This document shows positions 1-11,365 of a stretch of 64,000 nt of DNA, piece by piece. The notes beneath the pieces are model-generated. The model was not told the DNA's origin and did no database searches. It saw nothing but the letters and a program-made list of their open reading frames with translations. The stretch spans positions 35,250,629-35,314,628 of the forward strand of contig JAPTHN010000011.1 of assembly GCA_026936325.1 (NCBI GenBank), given 5' to 3'. This DNA comes from Platynereis dumerilii. Taxonomy: Eukaryota > Annelida > Polychaeta > Phyllodocida > Nereididae. A program made the position numbers and the translations under genes. Within the stretch, counting starts at the first letter, position 1. The number at the start of each line of letters is the position of its first letter.

Positions 1-420
1 AGTGGGGCTGGCACTGGCGGTGTGTCGGTGCATAAGAAGAGAGACAGTACAGTGGATTGGTATAATACTATAATTTATTATGATATGATGAGTGGGGCTG
101 GCAGTGGCGGTGTGTCGGTGCATGAAAAAGAGAGACAGTACAGTGGAATGCTATAATATTATATGATGAGTGGGGCTGGCAGTGGCGGTGTGTCGGTGTA
201 TAAAAAGAGAGACAGTACAGTGGATTGGTATAATACTATAATTTATTATGATATGATGAGCGAGGCTGGCAGTGGCAGTGTGTCGGTGCATAAAAGAGAG
301 AGACAGTACAGTGGATAGGTATAATACAATGTGATGGGATGAGTGGGGCTGGCAGTGTAGCTGCAGTAAAAAGAGAGACAGTAGAGTGGAATGTTATAAT
401 GTATATGATCTGACTGGATG

Positions 421-423
<3 letters not shown>
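1..423. repeat. Minisatellite, five units of 77-90 bp
   Basis: Five head-to-tail units begin near 1, 91, 168, 258 and 341. Each opens with AGTGGGGCTGGCAGTGG or a close variant, followed by a GTGTGTCGGTGCAT stretch and a GAGAGACAGTACAGTGGA stretch. Unit length varies in the AT-rich tail (TATAATACTATAATTTATTA types). The array runs into the window edge, so its full size is unknown. The sixth unit start (AGTAGAGAG at 420) passes directly into the GA tract. Confidence 0.95.
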
Positions 424-519
<96 letters not shown>

Positions 520-610
520 TCTCTCTCTCTCCCCTCCTCTCTTCCTCCTCTCTCTCTCATTCCTCTTCTCTCCTCTCTCTCTCCTCTTTCGCTTTTCTCT
601 TCTCTCTGAT
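424..610. repeat. (GA)n microsatellite followed by CT-rich tract
   Basis: About 47 GA dinucleotides (424-517) are followed by a CT-rich, imperfectly mirror-like tract to about 610. Open frames here encode only Arg-Glu or Ser-Leu dipeptide runs and are not genes. Confidence 0.97.
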
Positions 611-654
611 GAAATAGTCCCTCCAATGTAGGAATACACTACAAAATCCTGTGA

Positions 655-757
655 TGAGGCTTTGCAGTTGGAATCTATACTTGAGCCGAATTTTGGCAAT
701 TTTCTTCGGATGATTTGCCAATCGATAAACTGGAACGACGGTATGAGGAAAATCTTC
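655..757 (-). pseudogene. Short fragment of the host gene's third exon
   Basis: Read on the minus strand this encodes FPHTVVPVYRLANHPKKIAK, matching the segment FPHTVVPVYRLADHPRKIAK in the better exon copy at 43.9-46.5 kb. Similarity stops after about 35 codons and the frame then runs into unrelated sequence. The right edge coincides with the start of tandem unit 1 (757), so the fragment is probably left over from the recombination that built the array. It has no usable splice context. Confidence 0.8.
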
Positions 758-1183
758 ATCCACTTTCCGACTTTTCAGATGGCTCTTTTAAAGATGTTTT
801 TCTTTGACTTCTTTTTAGTCTGTAAAAAACTTTAATTTCAGCTGTATACAGATTATAAGACCTTTTAAAACAAGTACCAAAAGAATTATTAGCACCTAGA
901 TCATTTAGTTACTGTCAAGGTAATATTTTCGTGAAATTTTTTTTCTACTAATGTTAAAATGTGATGTAGTTTTAGAACTCAATGACACAGCTGGCGCCCC
1001 AATTCCTCAAATATAAAATAGGTACAAGCAATGAAGTCATTTATACTGGCTCAGGTTCCCCGTTTTCTAGCCAATGGGAATCCAATGCCTCACAGTCCTC
1101 ACATGACATCACTTTTCAACAGCATGAGATACAACTTTGTATTTCTCATAAATATGACAAGGACTATAAAAGCACATTCATAC

Positions 1184-2116
1184 CTCAGGAGATTCTTCAC
1201 TCTCGTTGGAAGCGCTGTCCTTAGGAATGCCTGCCGTTTCAGAAAGAGGCCGCTCAAGATTCTCCGGAAGACCAACTAACTCTTGACTCACTTCTTGGCT
1301 TCCCAGGTTCTTGATCAAACTGGTCTCAATCTCAATTTCTTTTGGCGAAACAGAAGCATTTCTGGGGCTGGAATCTTCGCCACTTGAGCAATGTCTTGGA
1401 GCATCATTTTGACTTCCCTTGGAAACTGCTGCCTTTGGGCTGAGAACAGTTGAAGAAGTTGATGAACAAGTTGTATCTGGATTTCAAGTTTTTCATGGGG
1501 ATAAATGGTTCATCATCGGAGTCACTTTCTGAACTGCTGGAACAGTCAGGCACAAATTGACTAGCCATGCGATTTATTTTCCTTTGAAGTCTGGCCATTT
1601 TCTGCGGATGGTCTGTCCATCTGTAAACTGGTACGATAGTTTTAGGCGAATCCTTTTGTATAGAACGTTGAACATAGCTGCTTGGTGTTGCCTCTTAACC
1701 AATCTCAGGGTCAGACAAAGGATCTGATTTGCTTGCTGCTTCATTTCCATCCTTGGCTGCTCCACATTCACCATCATCCTCAATCTTGTTCTTCGCTTGC
1801 CCCACTCCTTCAACTTTGTTCTCTTTCTCAACTTTATGGTTAGTGACTCCCTCTTCCATTCCCTCATTCTTGAGCCTATCCCCTTGCCCTCTTCCATCGT
1901 CCTTGACTACACAAAACATCTTGGCAATGTCATCCAACTGATCTGATAAGTAAGAGCCACTGAGCTGAATGGATTTCCTCTTAGGCAAACACTGGCTAAA
2001 CTCTTTTGCGATCTGGAGTTTGCTGTGTATGGAGGATCAAAATATCGATCGGCACCAGGGGAAACCTTGTTCACAGCTTTGGACAGATTAATCAGGAAAC
2101 GCAGATGAGCAATCTC
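1184..2116 (-). pseudogene. Damaged copy (unit 1) of the host gene's third exon
   Basis: Splice borders are kept: the acceptor side reads TTGTTTTTGCAG then GAG at 2116, and the donor side reads CCTGAG then GTATGA at 1184. Inside, recognisable segments include EIAHLRFLINLSKAV, QLDDIAKMFCVV and FVPDCSSSSESDSDDEPF. Compared with the copy at 43945-46502 it lacks about 16 codons near the start (the REIVLAEKRAQKEK stretch). It shifts frame after PPYTA, has a stop after DPEIG and shifts again further on, so it cannot encode the full segment. It does keep codons that the LINE insertion interrupts in the third copy, which helps define the ancestral exon. It may be a decayed alternative exon or a pure pseudo-exon. 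Confidence 0.8.
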
Positions 2117-2181
2117 CTGCAAAAACAAGATAATTGATATGAATTTCTTGTCAAATCACCATTTTTGTTTATACCCTGATG

Positions 2182-3440
2182 CAGGGTTGCATGATTTAAA
2201 TCATTTGATTTAAATCACTTGATTTAAATCATGATTTAAATCAGTGATTTTAATCAATGATTTTTATTGAAAATCACTATATGTTAGAAAACTGCAAATA
2301 GTTTGCGTATAAATGCTATAATGGATCAGTTGACACCTTCACACTTGAATTGGTGACGAATCACAGCTACGATTCAGATACCAGGGTGGTTTTCGGCTTA
2401 CTTTAATCCAGTTTAAGATGCAATTCAATATCTCCTCTGTCATGCATCAAATTCCTAATCTCATGCCAAAAGTAGCACTCATTAAACAAGAAAACAACAA
2501 TAACAAACAATAGTAATTAAGAAATACTGATTCTGTGGTCATCATTAGTAATTTCAATCATTCCTTTGCTCCAAAGTATGATATTCTGTGGAAAATTGGG
2601 ACTTTGAATAGGATAAAACCCTGTTAAGTCTCTTTTGGAAGCCAAGTAAAACTTTTGATATGTCATTGGTCATTCCTAGCAATAGTAGCTCCAAAAGGTT
2701 GTCAAAATTTCACACTTGAATTGACGTAAAATTGATATTCTGAGGGATTTTTTTGCAGCTGAAAAAAATAAAAAATGTGAGCGATCTTCAACTTCGAATT
2801 TCAACTTGATTACATTACTTTTGGGCGGTGAAAAAATTTTTCCCATTTCAGAAGACCTAATTAAGGACAGTCTATCATTTATCATGACTTCAAGTTCCTT
2901 GGAAACCAATATATCCCAAAAATACAATAGCTTGATTTAAATCTGATTTTGGAGTTCTCCGTGGCCTAATGGTTTAAGGTGCTTGTTTGTGCTACCAGTC
3001 TGGCTTTGAGGTCGTGGGTTCGACTCCCACTCCTGGAACTCAATTTGGTCCGAGCCCATGGGACATTAAATGGAGGTGGGTTGTATCCAGTGTTCTCTGC
3101 TGGAGCAACTGAAAGACCCTGGGCATCCCTGAATTAATAGGGTATGTGCCAGACTCACAATCTTCTCATCAATCATTATCATACGGCGGTCACCAACACT
3201 GGAGAGTGCTACGGCATGGGAACCTTGGGCAATGTTCCTCTAGTCTCTGCCCATGGGCGCCGTTCTATGGCTGCCCTGAGCTGTATCATTGTGGAAGGCT
3301 CACCACGAATTTCGTGCCTGCATTGCAGTGCATGACAGAGAGTATTTACAATTACAATTACAATTACAAATCAAAAAAATCTGATTTAAATCAAATAAAT
3401 CCTATTTTTTTTATTTAAATCGGATTTTTATGCAACCCTG
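2182..3440. mobile_element. Non-autonomous hAT-like element, unit 1
   Basis: The ends are inverted: CAGGGTTGCAT on the left and ATGCAACCCTG on the right. An exact 8-bp target duplication, CCCTGATG, flanks it at 2174-2181 and 3441-3448. The homologous intron at 46560-46567 has a single CCCTGATG and no insert, which confirms both the boundaries and the duplication. Subterminal DNA is filled with the palindrome TGATTTAAATCA and variants, possible transposase-binding repeats. It has no transposase. A SINE is nested inside. The 8-bp duplication and CAGGG ends fit the hAT superfamily. Confidence 0.9.
2951..3369 (+). mobile_element. tRNA-derived SINE nested in the hAT-like element
   Basis: The head resembles a tRNA gene, with an A box TGGCCTAATGG (2962-2972) and a B box GGTTCGACTCC (3017-3027), the RNA polymerase III internal promoter. 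The body runs to a short (TTACAA)n tail ending near 3369. A likely target duplication AAATCTGATTT occurs at 2938-2948 and 3377-3387. It is not a functional tRNA gene, because a long non-tRNA body and a tail follow the head. Confidence 0.88.
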
Positions 3441-3967
3441 CCCTGATGACAGATATAGGGAAGTTTGGACAATGAAGTTTCGCAAGTTTTCATCCTTAAC
3501 CAAATACGACACTTTTTTAAATTAACATAGGCTAACTTTATCATCCACTTTCCGACTTTTCAGATGGCTCTTTTAAAGATGTTTTTCTTTGACTTCTTTT
3601 TAGTCTGTAAAAAACTTTAATTTCAGCTGTATACAGATTATAAGACCTTTTAAAACAAGTACCAAAAGAATTATTAGCACTAGATCATTTAGTTACTGTC
3701 AAGGTAATATTTTCGTGAAATTTTTTTTCTACTAATGTTAAAATGTGATGTAGTTTTAGAACTCAATGACACAGCTGGCGCCCCAATTCCTCAAATATAA
3801 AATAGGTACAAGCAATGAAGTCATTTATACTGGCTCAGGTTCCCCGTTTTCTAGCCAATGGGAATCCAATGCCTCACAGTCCTCACATGACATCACTTTT
3901 CAACAGCATGAGATACAACTTTGTATTTCTCATAAATATGACAAGGACTATAAAAGCACATTCATAC

Positions 3968-4900
3968 CTCAGGAGATTCTTCACTCTCGTTGGAAGCGCT
4001 GTCCTTAGAAATGCCTGCAGTTTCAGAAAGAGGCCGCTCAAGATTCTCCGGAAGACCAACTAACTCTTGACTCACTTCTTGGCTTCCCAGGTTCTTGATC
4101 AAACTGGTCTCAATCTCAATTTCTTTTGGCGAAACAGAAGCATTTCTGGGGCTGGAATCTTCGCCACTTGAGCAATGTCTTGGAGCATCATTTTGACTTC
4201 CCTTGGAAACTGCTGCCTTTGGGCTGAGAACAGTTGAAGAAGTTGATGAACAAGTTGTATCTGGATTTCAAGTTTTTCATGGGGATAAATGGTTCATCAT
4301 CGGAGTCACTTTCTGAACTGCTGGAACAGTCAGGCACAAATTGACTAGCCATGCGATTTATTTTCCTTTGAAGTCTGGCCATTTTCTGCGGATGGTCTGT
4401 CCATCTGTAAACTGGTACGATAGTTTTAGGCGAATCCTTTTGTATAGAACGTTGAACATAGCTGCTTGGTGTTGCCTCTTAACCAATCTCAGGGTCAGAC
4501 AAAGGATCTGATTTGCTTGCTGCTTCATTTCCATCCTTGGCTGCTCCACATTCACCATCATCCTCAATCTTGTTCTTCGCTTGCCCCACTCCTTCAACTT
4601 TGTTCTCTTTCTCAACTTTATGGTTAGTGACTCCCTCTTCCATTCCCTCATTCTTGAGCCTATCCCCTTGCCCTCTTCCATCGTCCTTGACTACACAAAA
4701 CATCTTGGCAATGTCATCCAACTGATCTGATAAGTAAGAGCCACTGAGCTGAATGGATTTCCTCTTAGGCAAACACTGGCTAAACTCTTTTGCGATCTGG
4801 AGTTTGCTGTGTATGGAGGATCAAAATATCGATCGGCACCAGGGGAAACCTTGTTCACAGCTTTGGACAGATTAATCAGGAAACGCAGATGAGCAATCTC
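3968..4900 (-). pseudogene. Damaged copy (unit 2) of the host gene's third exon
   Basis: This is the second tandem copy, with the same splice borders and the same internal frame damage as the copy at 1184-2116, so the damage predates the tandem duplication. Only a few bases differ, for example CTGCAGTTTC here against CTGCCGTTTC in unit 1; here it matches the 43.9-kb copy, suggesting that the unit 1 state is the derived one. Confidence 0.8.
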
Positions 4901-4965
4901 CTGCAAAAACAAGATAATTGATATGAATTTCTTGTCAAATCACCATTTTTGTTTATACCCTGATG

Positions 4966-6224
4966 CAGGGTTGCATGATTTAAATCATTTGATTTAAATC
5001 ACTTGATTTAAATCATGATTTAAATCAGTGATTTTAATCAATGATTTTTATTGAAAATCACTATATGTTAGAAAACTGCAAATAGTTTGCGTATAAATGC
5101 TATAATGGATCAGTTGACACCTTCACACTTGAATTGGTGACGAATCACAGCTACGATTCAGATACCAGGGTGGTTTTCGGCTTACTTTAATCCAGTTTAA
5201 GATGCAATTCAATATCTCCTCTGTCATGCATCAAATTCCTAATCTCATGCCAAAAGTAGCACTCATTAAACAAGAAAACAACAATAACAAACAATAGTAA
5301 TTAAGAAATACTGATTCTGTGGTCATCATTAGTAATTTCAATCATTCCTTTGCTCCAAAGTATGATATTCTGTGGAAAATTGGGACTTTGAATAGGATAA
5401 AACCCTGTTAAGTCTCTTTTGGAAGCCAAGTAAAACTTTTGATATGTCATTGGTCATTCCTAGCAATAGTAGCTCCAAAAGGTTGTCAAAATTTCACACT
5501 TGAATTGACGTAAAATTGATATTCTGAGGGATTTTTTTGCAGCTGAAAAAATTAAAAAATGTGAGCGATCTACAACTTCGAATTTCAACTTGATTACATG
5601 ACTTTTTGGCGGTGAAATAAATTTTCCCATTACAGAAGACCTAATTAAGGACAGTCTATCATTTATCATGACTTCAAGTTCCTTGGAAACCAATATATCC
5701 CAAAAATACAATAGCTTGATTTAAATCTGATTTTGGAGTTCTCCGTGGCCTAATGGTTTAAGGTGCTTGTTTGTGCTACCAGTCTGGCTTTGAGGTCGTG
5801 GGTTCGACTCCCACTCCTGGAACTCAATTTGGTCCGAGCCCATGGGACATTAAATGGAGGTGGGTTGTATCCAGTGTTCTCTGCTGGAGCAACTGAAAGA
5901 CCCTGGGCATCCCTGAATTAATAGGGTATGTGCCAGACTCACAATCTTCTCATCAATCATTATCATACGGCGGTCACCAACACTGGAGAGTGCTACGGCA
6001 TGGGAACCTTGGGCAATGTTCCTCTAGTCTCTGCCCATGGGCGCCGTTCTATGGCTGCCCTGAGCTGTATCATTGTGGAAGGCTCACCACGAATTTCGTG
6101 CCTGCATTGCAGTGCATGACAGAGAGTATTTACAATTACAATTACAATTACAAATCAAAAAAATCTGATTTAAATCAAATAAATCCTATTTTTTTTATTT
6201 AAATCGGATTTTTATGCAACCCTG
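4966..6224. mobile_element. Non-autonomous hAT-like element, unit 2
   Basis: Duplicate of the element at 2182-3440, with the same inverted ends and the same CCCTGATG duplication at 4958-4965 and 6225-6232. It was copied with the segment and is not an independent insertion. Confidence 0.9.
5735..6153 (+). mobile_element. tRNA-derived SINE, unit 2 copy
   Basis: Duplicate of the SINE at 2951-3369, with identical A and B boxes and (TTACAA)n tail, carried along by the segmental duplication. Confidence 0.88.
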
Positions 6225-6444
6225 CCCTGATGACAGATATAGGGAAGTTTGGACAATGAAGTTTCGCAAGTTTTCATCCTTAACCAAATACGACACTTTT
6301 TTAAATTAACATAGGCTAACTTTTTCACGCAAGACGATACGATACGCGCAGTGATCAAATTTTCTTATTTTATACCCTGCTATAAGGTCAACTAAAGTTA
6401 TAGTTGAGCGCTAAAAGAATTTACCAATAAAGTACCTTTAAAAA

Positions 6445-6738
6445 TTAAGATTTAGAATCAGAATTAACATTTCTTTATTCGGTCATGAAAAAATGTGTAG
6501 GGCTAAATTGACTTTACTAAAAATGCATTTAAAAAAAAGTCCAATAGATTCCCAGAATGAAGAATGTTTGAGTCAAATTTTCAACTCAACAATTAAAATT
6601 ACAAAAATAATTACTCACCATGACCGCTTATTTTTACGTCAAAATAACATAGTCAAATTATAAGGACATGAAAAATATCAAAAATGTTCTTTAGACCAAC
6701 CGATAATGCATTTGAATGCTTTAAAGCAAATATATTAG
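6445..6738 (-). repeat. Interspersed repeat with TGATTC-type tail, first half
   Basis: This half, together with 11011-11218, matches the reverse complement of 46842-47277. In the intact copy the sequence ends ...GAATAAAGAAATTATGATTCTGATTCT, a short-repeat tail typical of LINE or SINE 3' ends, so this is probably the 3' region of a non-LTR element. Here it is split by the 4.27-kb element at 6739-11010. Confidence 0.8.
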
Positions 6739-7544
6739 CACTCTGGGACCACTGAGTACGGTATTTTAATTTACCGTCTCCGAAAATGGCCACCTGCTTT
6801 TCTGGCCTTCAAAATCGTGATTTTTACACTGGATTTACGCATCATATGCCAAATTCTGATGGCATTTTGACATGTAGCATGTTTGCTACAGCCCTTCTAG
6901 GGATATAGATGCTCTTGTCTATGTTTTGAATGACGTTTTTGAGGAATATTTGATCATTTTAAAAATACCATGCAAAGCATGTAAAGCATCAGCTGTAGAA
7001 ATAAACAAATAATGCTTAAAATGTAAATGATCTGATACGTTAAATAAAATGATAGGAGTATCACTATCCATTGTGGCAGGATACTCAGGAATTTAAATTT
7101 TATGCACTCATCAGAAAACAGATATTTACCTGAGCTTTCAAAAATGGGGTCTGCCATTTATTTACACCTAATAGCTGTACTTGTGGTAATTCAACTGCAT
7201 TGATTGAGTTAAGAGAGAATTTATGCAGTTTTTACTGTGACTAGACCCTGGAGCCAGTCAAGTCATGCTTGGATGAATGACTTGATGCTCCATAACTTGA
7301 CTTGACTGACTACTTGACTAACTATGAAGTTGGATGACTGAGCTTGGCCAACTAAAATAATGAATGAACATTGTAAATATGTGGAATATACATTTAATCA
7401 TGCTTAGGCCTATTGCATGGAAGGGCCTAGCTGGTGTGACCAATATATATATATCAAAACGTGTGACCAATATATATATATCAAAACATTTACAGAAATA
7501 TTATGTCTTAAAATGCAACCAACATCACTGAACATGTGTAGTTT

Positions 7545-8040
7545 GGGTCAGATTCAGCAATGTTGCTGAAGCCCCATCAAATGTGGATTGCCTGTAAAAG
7601 AAGCCCGAGGATGGTCCAAGCAGCTGTTACAAGAGCTAGACTACTTACAGGTACATACCTGCTTCAAACGAGAAAACAGAAAATCAACAGAGGAGAGATC
7701 AGCAACATATGCCCACTTTGCCACACCGAAGCAGAAGACACTTTGCACTTCCTACTGAGATGCCCCGTAACAGAGGAGATCAGAAAACGGAAGCTAAAAG
7801 AACTTGGCGAAAGAAACTTCAAATTTGACCGTCGCGGAGTTAGTGCCCTCTCTCAACTGCTGAATGGACCCCAAAACGAGGACGAAGAAAGCAGCATCAC
7901 CCATGCCGTAATCTCCGAACTATGCCACAGACTCCACAGCCACAGAAACCACATTTTACAAAATTTTATCTACCCTATTACACAGGGGTGCTCCTGATCT
8001 TAAAGGAGGAATCTCCACAAACAAGACAAGACAAGACAAG
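7545..8040 (+). mobile_element. 3' fragment of a LINE, ORF2 C-terminus
   Basis: An open frame at 7560-7997 encodes 145 residues ending at TAA or TGA-type termination before a short 3' end. It contains CPLCHTEAEDTLHFLLRCP, the C-x2-C-x8-H-x4-C zinc-binding motif known from the C-terminus of many LINE ORF2 proteins. The sequence ends in an (ACAAG)n tail at about 8021-8040, marking the LINE 3' end. Everything upstream, including reverse transcriptase and endonuclease, is missing, so it is a strongly 5'-truncated insertion. It lies inside the 4.27-kb element. The exact 5' edge is uncertain. Confidence 0.85.
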
Positions 8041-10069
8041 ATTCATCCAATATTGACAATTTTGACACCATTAGAATCGTCTTTTCAAGGCAAATCCAAC
8101 GGTACCAAATATGTTGGGGTACAAAAGTCGGCGGCGGCTAACTAAACACATTACTGGCGGCTTGAATTGTCAATGACTTGACTTTGCAATGCATTGACTG
8201 ACCGCAACAGCTTTTCTTGACCGCGACCGCTACGTTTTGCTTGAGCGATATTACAGAACAAGTTCAAATCAAAGCAGAGAACACCCAAAGTTGCTTTGAC
8301 AAACGTTTTTCTATAGTACAATCACTATAACACCTAACTTGATCGGTTTAAATACCTGACAGTCATGTGCAAGGCCGTATATGATCATTGCAGATGAAAT
8401 TCGTCAGAAAACATGAATTGTTGTTCCTCTCGTCCTCCATATTGGAATCCCACGGAAATGCCGTGACCTGATTGGCTGATGAAGTTTTTAATTTTTTTTT
8501 AAATAAATGATTGCAAAATATGAAAACAGGGGTGTAAATTGCTTGTAGTAGTGTATAAAGCTACTTTGATAATGAGGAAATATTTAAAATCGCCGAATGA
8601 GACCCGGAAAAAATAGCATTTGATACTTCGGGTGTTTTCGTGAGATGCCGAAGTTTGCCGACATCCATTTGAGAAAAAATGGCGGACGAAGAAGGTTGTG
8701 CGCGATGGGGAGTGAAATAAAATGGCTTGAATCAGAAGATACATGCACTCGTATGTCCGGAATATAACACTGTCTCGTGGTTAGGTGCTAATAAAGGTCC
8801 AGGAAGAATTTGTTTGGTTCACTCGTCAGATTAATAGAGAAATCATGGACGTTGTGTGGTAACAGCCTGCCTGCGACGAAAACGACGATTGTAAGAAGCG
8901 ATCAGCTACTGTTGTAGCTGATGCTTAAAAACGAAGCGAGAGACGGTTAATTCATTTGAGGGAAAATGGTCTGAGAACGGTAAATTTTATTGAGGGAGAC
9001 GGTAACTTCAACATTTCATTTGATTAGATCCAGATATTTCCATAATAATCAGCTATAGTATACACCCAATTGCTTTTTAATATGAGTAGGCCAATTAGAC
9101 TTATGTGACAGGTGGTCACTGATCAGTGCAATGAGAAAAGGCCATTAATGATAACCCATCATGTCATTGGGGTCCGAGACATAGGCTACTTCTGGAAAAT
9201 AATTATATTCAACAGATGAAATCATGCAATCTGGACAATTATGAAGCCAGACATAATTAGGTAGTCGTTTCTGGAGTTAAGAATCATGATTTGTCTATTT
9301 TGGATTTCCCTGCTTCAATTTAGTTAACCATACACTGATTTGGAGTGCCCCTGGTATGTAGGCTTGGGCTCAAGTGCGTGGGTCCTAGTTCGAGTTACTA
9401 TGATGGGCACATGCTTCACACCGGCCTCAGATATTGTGCCGAATATGGGCCCAACCACAGGTCTATGATCAAAGTCAACTCAGAATTTTTTGCAACCATG
9501 CAGCAGGCTGTATTCGGTTGATGTATACACGTAGTCTTACAAACAAATGTAATTGTGTGTTTCCTCACCATGATACTTATAATTTATAATACTATAGTTA
9601 AATACTATTGGAAAAGCAGGAATCTAACTGACAATTCCGCATGTTAGCAACCAGCTAAGGATTAACAAACACTCAGATTAGTATTTCTTTTGCCAAAATT
9701 GCCACTAAAAAGGTTGAGTTAAATAAGTGTATAACTTAGTTCTGGTTGTATATATATCTGCAACTTTTGGCATAAGATAGGACGGAGCAGATACTTACAG
9801 CAAATAGCAAAAGTAACAGTATAATTATGTAAATATATCTTAAATTTCATCTTGGGGATGGGGGTGGAGAGCCCCCTACCCCCCCCCCCCTCACCTGCGC
9901 TCGTTCCTGGCTACACAAGCAGATGCATGAGCACGACATAAGAACTTTCACGGCCAGTTACAAAATTTGTTTGGATGTTATAATCGATTCAAATGTCCTG
10001 AAACAAGTGAAAATATGATGTGCTCAGCCAATAAAATCAAACTCAGCTTGTATCAATGCTTTTGACTTT

Positions 10070-10240
10070 TGCTGTGATCCAAGTTGTGATTCAATACCAA
10101 ACAAAGTGTGAAGGTGTAATATGATCCGTTACAGTATTATAAGCAAATCATTGGCGTTTCTTAACATGATTTTCAATTTAAAGCATTGATCTAAATCACT
10201 GATTGAAATCAAATGATCCAAATCAAGCAGCCTTGAGTCC
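10070..10240. mobile_element. Decayed piece of the 2182-type hAT-like family
   Basis: About 170 bp matches, in reverse orientation, the left part of the hAT-like element at 2182. Shared stretches are AGTGTGAAGGTGT, a GATCCRTTA region and the terminal series of imperfect GATTTAAATCA palindromes (10180-10228). It is much more diverged than the copies at 2182 and 4966, so it is an older insertion. No clean ends or target duplication were found. Confidence 0.6.
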
Positions 10241-11010
10241 CTCATGCCAAATTTAAATTACTCCCAATTTATAGCATCACAATCAATGGTGCAGTGATGG
10301 TCTTTCACCCATCATCCCCATATATAGAGGTAGGGGGGCTCTTCAGCGGAAAATTATTTATTTCACTGTAATACCGCATTTAATTATTCAATCTGATTTA
10401 GGCTTATATTTGTTTTTAATATCCATTCCTGAACCAAGCAATGTCGTGTTAAACATATTAAATGAATTTGAATGTTGGTAAAATTTGTGGGAAAGTAATC
10501 TACTCTTTTTTTTAATCTCATTCATCTGAAATGAAAGTATGTGAACAACAAACTTTGTCGCCTACTGTTGGCCACACAATCTTTAATATATATTGGTTTC
10601 AGTGTCAAAAAGGCTATTGGGTATTTCCTACTGAGATAAGACAATAATTATTCAGCTGTCTTCTTTCTGTAAGCACCTAGAAGTCTGTTTTAAACTTTAT
10701 CTCTCGAAATTTACCGTCTCCCTCAAGTATTTTGCTGATTAATTTACCGTCTCCCTCCGCTGAATTTACCGTCTCCCGCTTCAGATCTTCTCCCTCTCCT
10801 ATCGTAGAATTAAAACATTCTCACATCTGAACTGTGGTGGTTACTTCATCATTGAAACTAAATCTTTCATTTCCATGCAAAATCCGCTGTCAAAAAGGTT
10901 TTATTAACCATTCCTGGGCAAGATAAATCCTAGCCTCAGACTGGAAATTTGCAGGGTGGCCATTTTCGGAGACGGTAAATTAAAATACCGTACTCAGTGG
11001 TCCCAGAGTG

Positions 11011-11218
11011 ATTAGGCAAGTCAAAAAGTTGCTGATAAATTGTAAGTTGTGAAGCAACTTTAGGTGATTTGACCTGTTCCTCTGTGGTGACAATACCCTG
11101 AAACTATCAGAATTTGACGGAAGTAAGTTAAACAAAATTACCCCTAATAGGCCTACACTGTATGGTTCTGATAGCTAAAGAAAATAGTGACCTGATCAAT
11201 TATATACATTAACAGAAA
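11011..11218 (-). repeat. Interspersed repeat with TGATTC-type tail, second half
   Basis: This continues the repeat interrupted at 6738. The stretch GGCAAGTCAAAAAGTTG...GTGAAGCAACTTTAGG matches the reverse complement of 46930-46985, and AAATAGTGACCTGATCAATT matches near 46880. It ends against the hAT-like element at 11219. Confidence 0.78.
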
Positions 11219-11365
11219 CAGTGGCGTATTTAGGGGGGGGCCATGGTGCCATGGCCCCCCCTCAGGCCCAAAATTAACATGGAAGAGATAGGAAACGCCG
11301 CGGAGCGCCCCGTATTCACCCCATGTAATGGCCCCCCCCTCAGGCCATTTCTAGATACGCCCCTG
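11219..11365. mobile_element. Short hAT-like MITE with CAG(G/T)GGCGTAT ends
   Basis: The left end CAGTGGCGTATTTAG pairs with the right end CTAGATACGCCCCTG, giving about 15 bp of imperfect inverted repeat around a short G-rich and C-rich core. Ends of this CAGTGGCGTA type are common in hAT MITEs. No matching 8-bp target duplication is visible, so the exact ends are uncertain. Confidence 0.6.

Larger units (their letters stand above)
757..6325. repeat. Tandem segmental duplication, two 2.78-kb units
   Basis: Unit 1 (757-3541) and unit 2 (3542-6325) are nearly identical, with a constant 2784-bp offset over most of their length. The few differences include a one-base indel (GCACCTAG against GCACTAG) and a small cluster at 2785-2850 against 5569-5634. 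Each unit holds, left to right, intron sequence, a damaged copy of the host gene's third exon (minus strand), intron sequence and a hAT-like element with a nested SINE. A third, diverged relative without the hAT lies at 43532-46660. The high identity implies a recent duplication or an assembly duplication. Confidence 0.95.
6739..11010. mobile_element. 4.27-kb DNA element with perfect 56-bp inverted ends
   Basis: The two ends are exact inverted copies for 56 bp, starting CACTCTGGGACCACTGAGTA. A 5-bp target duplication ATTAG lies at 6734-6738 and 11011-11015. The interrupted repeat has an uninterrupted relative near 46.98 kb. A motif AATTTACCGTCTCC lies inside each end and recurs in clusters near 8.94-9.00 kb and 10.71-10.79 kb. 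No transposase frame is seen, so the element is non-autonomous or gutted. It carries a LINE fragment and a decayed hAT-like copy. CAC ends plus a 5-bp duplication are compatible with Transib or RAG-like families, but this is weak without a transposase. Near 8681 a short ATG frame (MADEEGCARWGVK) has no further support. Confidence 0.9.

Noticed and set aside
246-763. Arg/Glu and Ser/Leu-rich proteins
   Set aside because: They are translations of the GA and CT tracts.
2951-3039. tRNA gene
   Set aside because: A and B boxes are good, but the sequence continues into a 330-bp body and a (TTACAA)n tail with target duplications, which is a SINE.
7242-7330. Another hAT-like element of the TAGACCC type
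   Set aside because: The opening TAGACCCTGGAGCCAGTC is similar to 16484, but no right end or duplication could be found.
8681-8722. Host gene start (ATGGCGGACGAAG)
   Set aside because: The frame closes after 13 codons, there is no following exon, and it lies inside a transposon.
11219-11365. 8-bp duplication for this MITE
   Set aside because: The flanks AACAGAAA and ATCATCAG do not match, so the insertion type was left uncertain.
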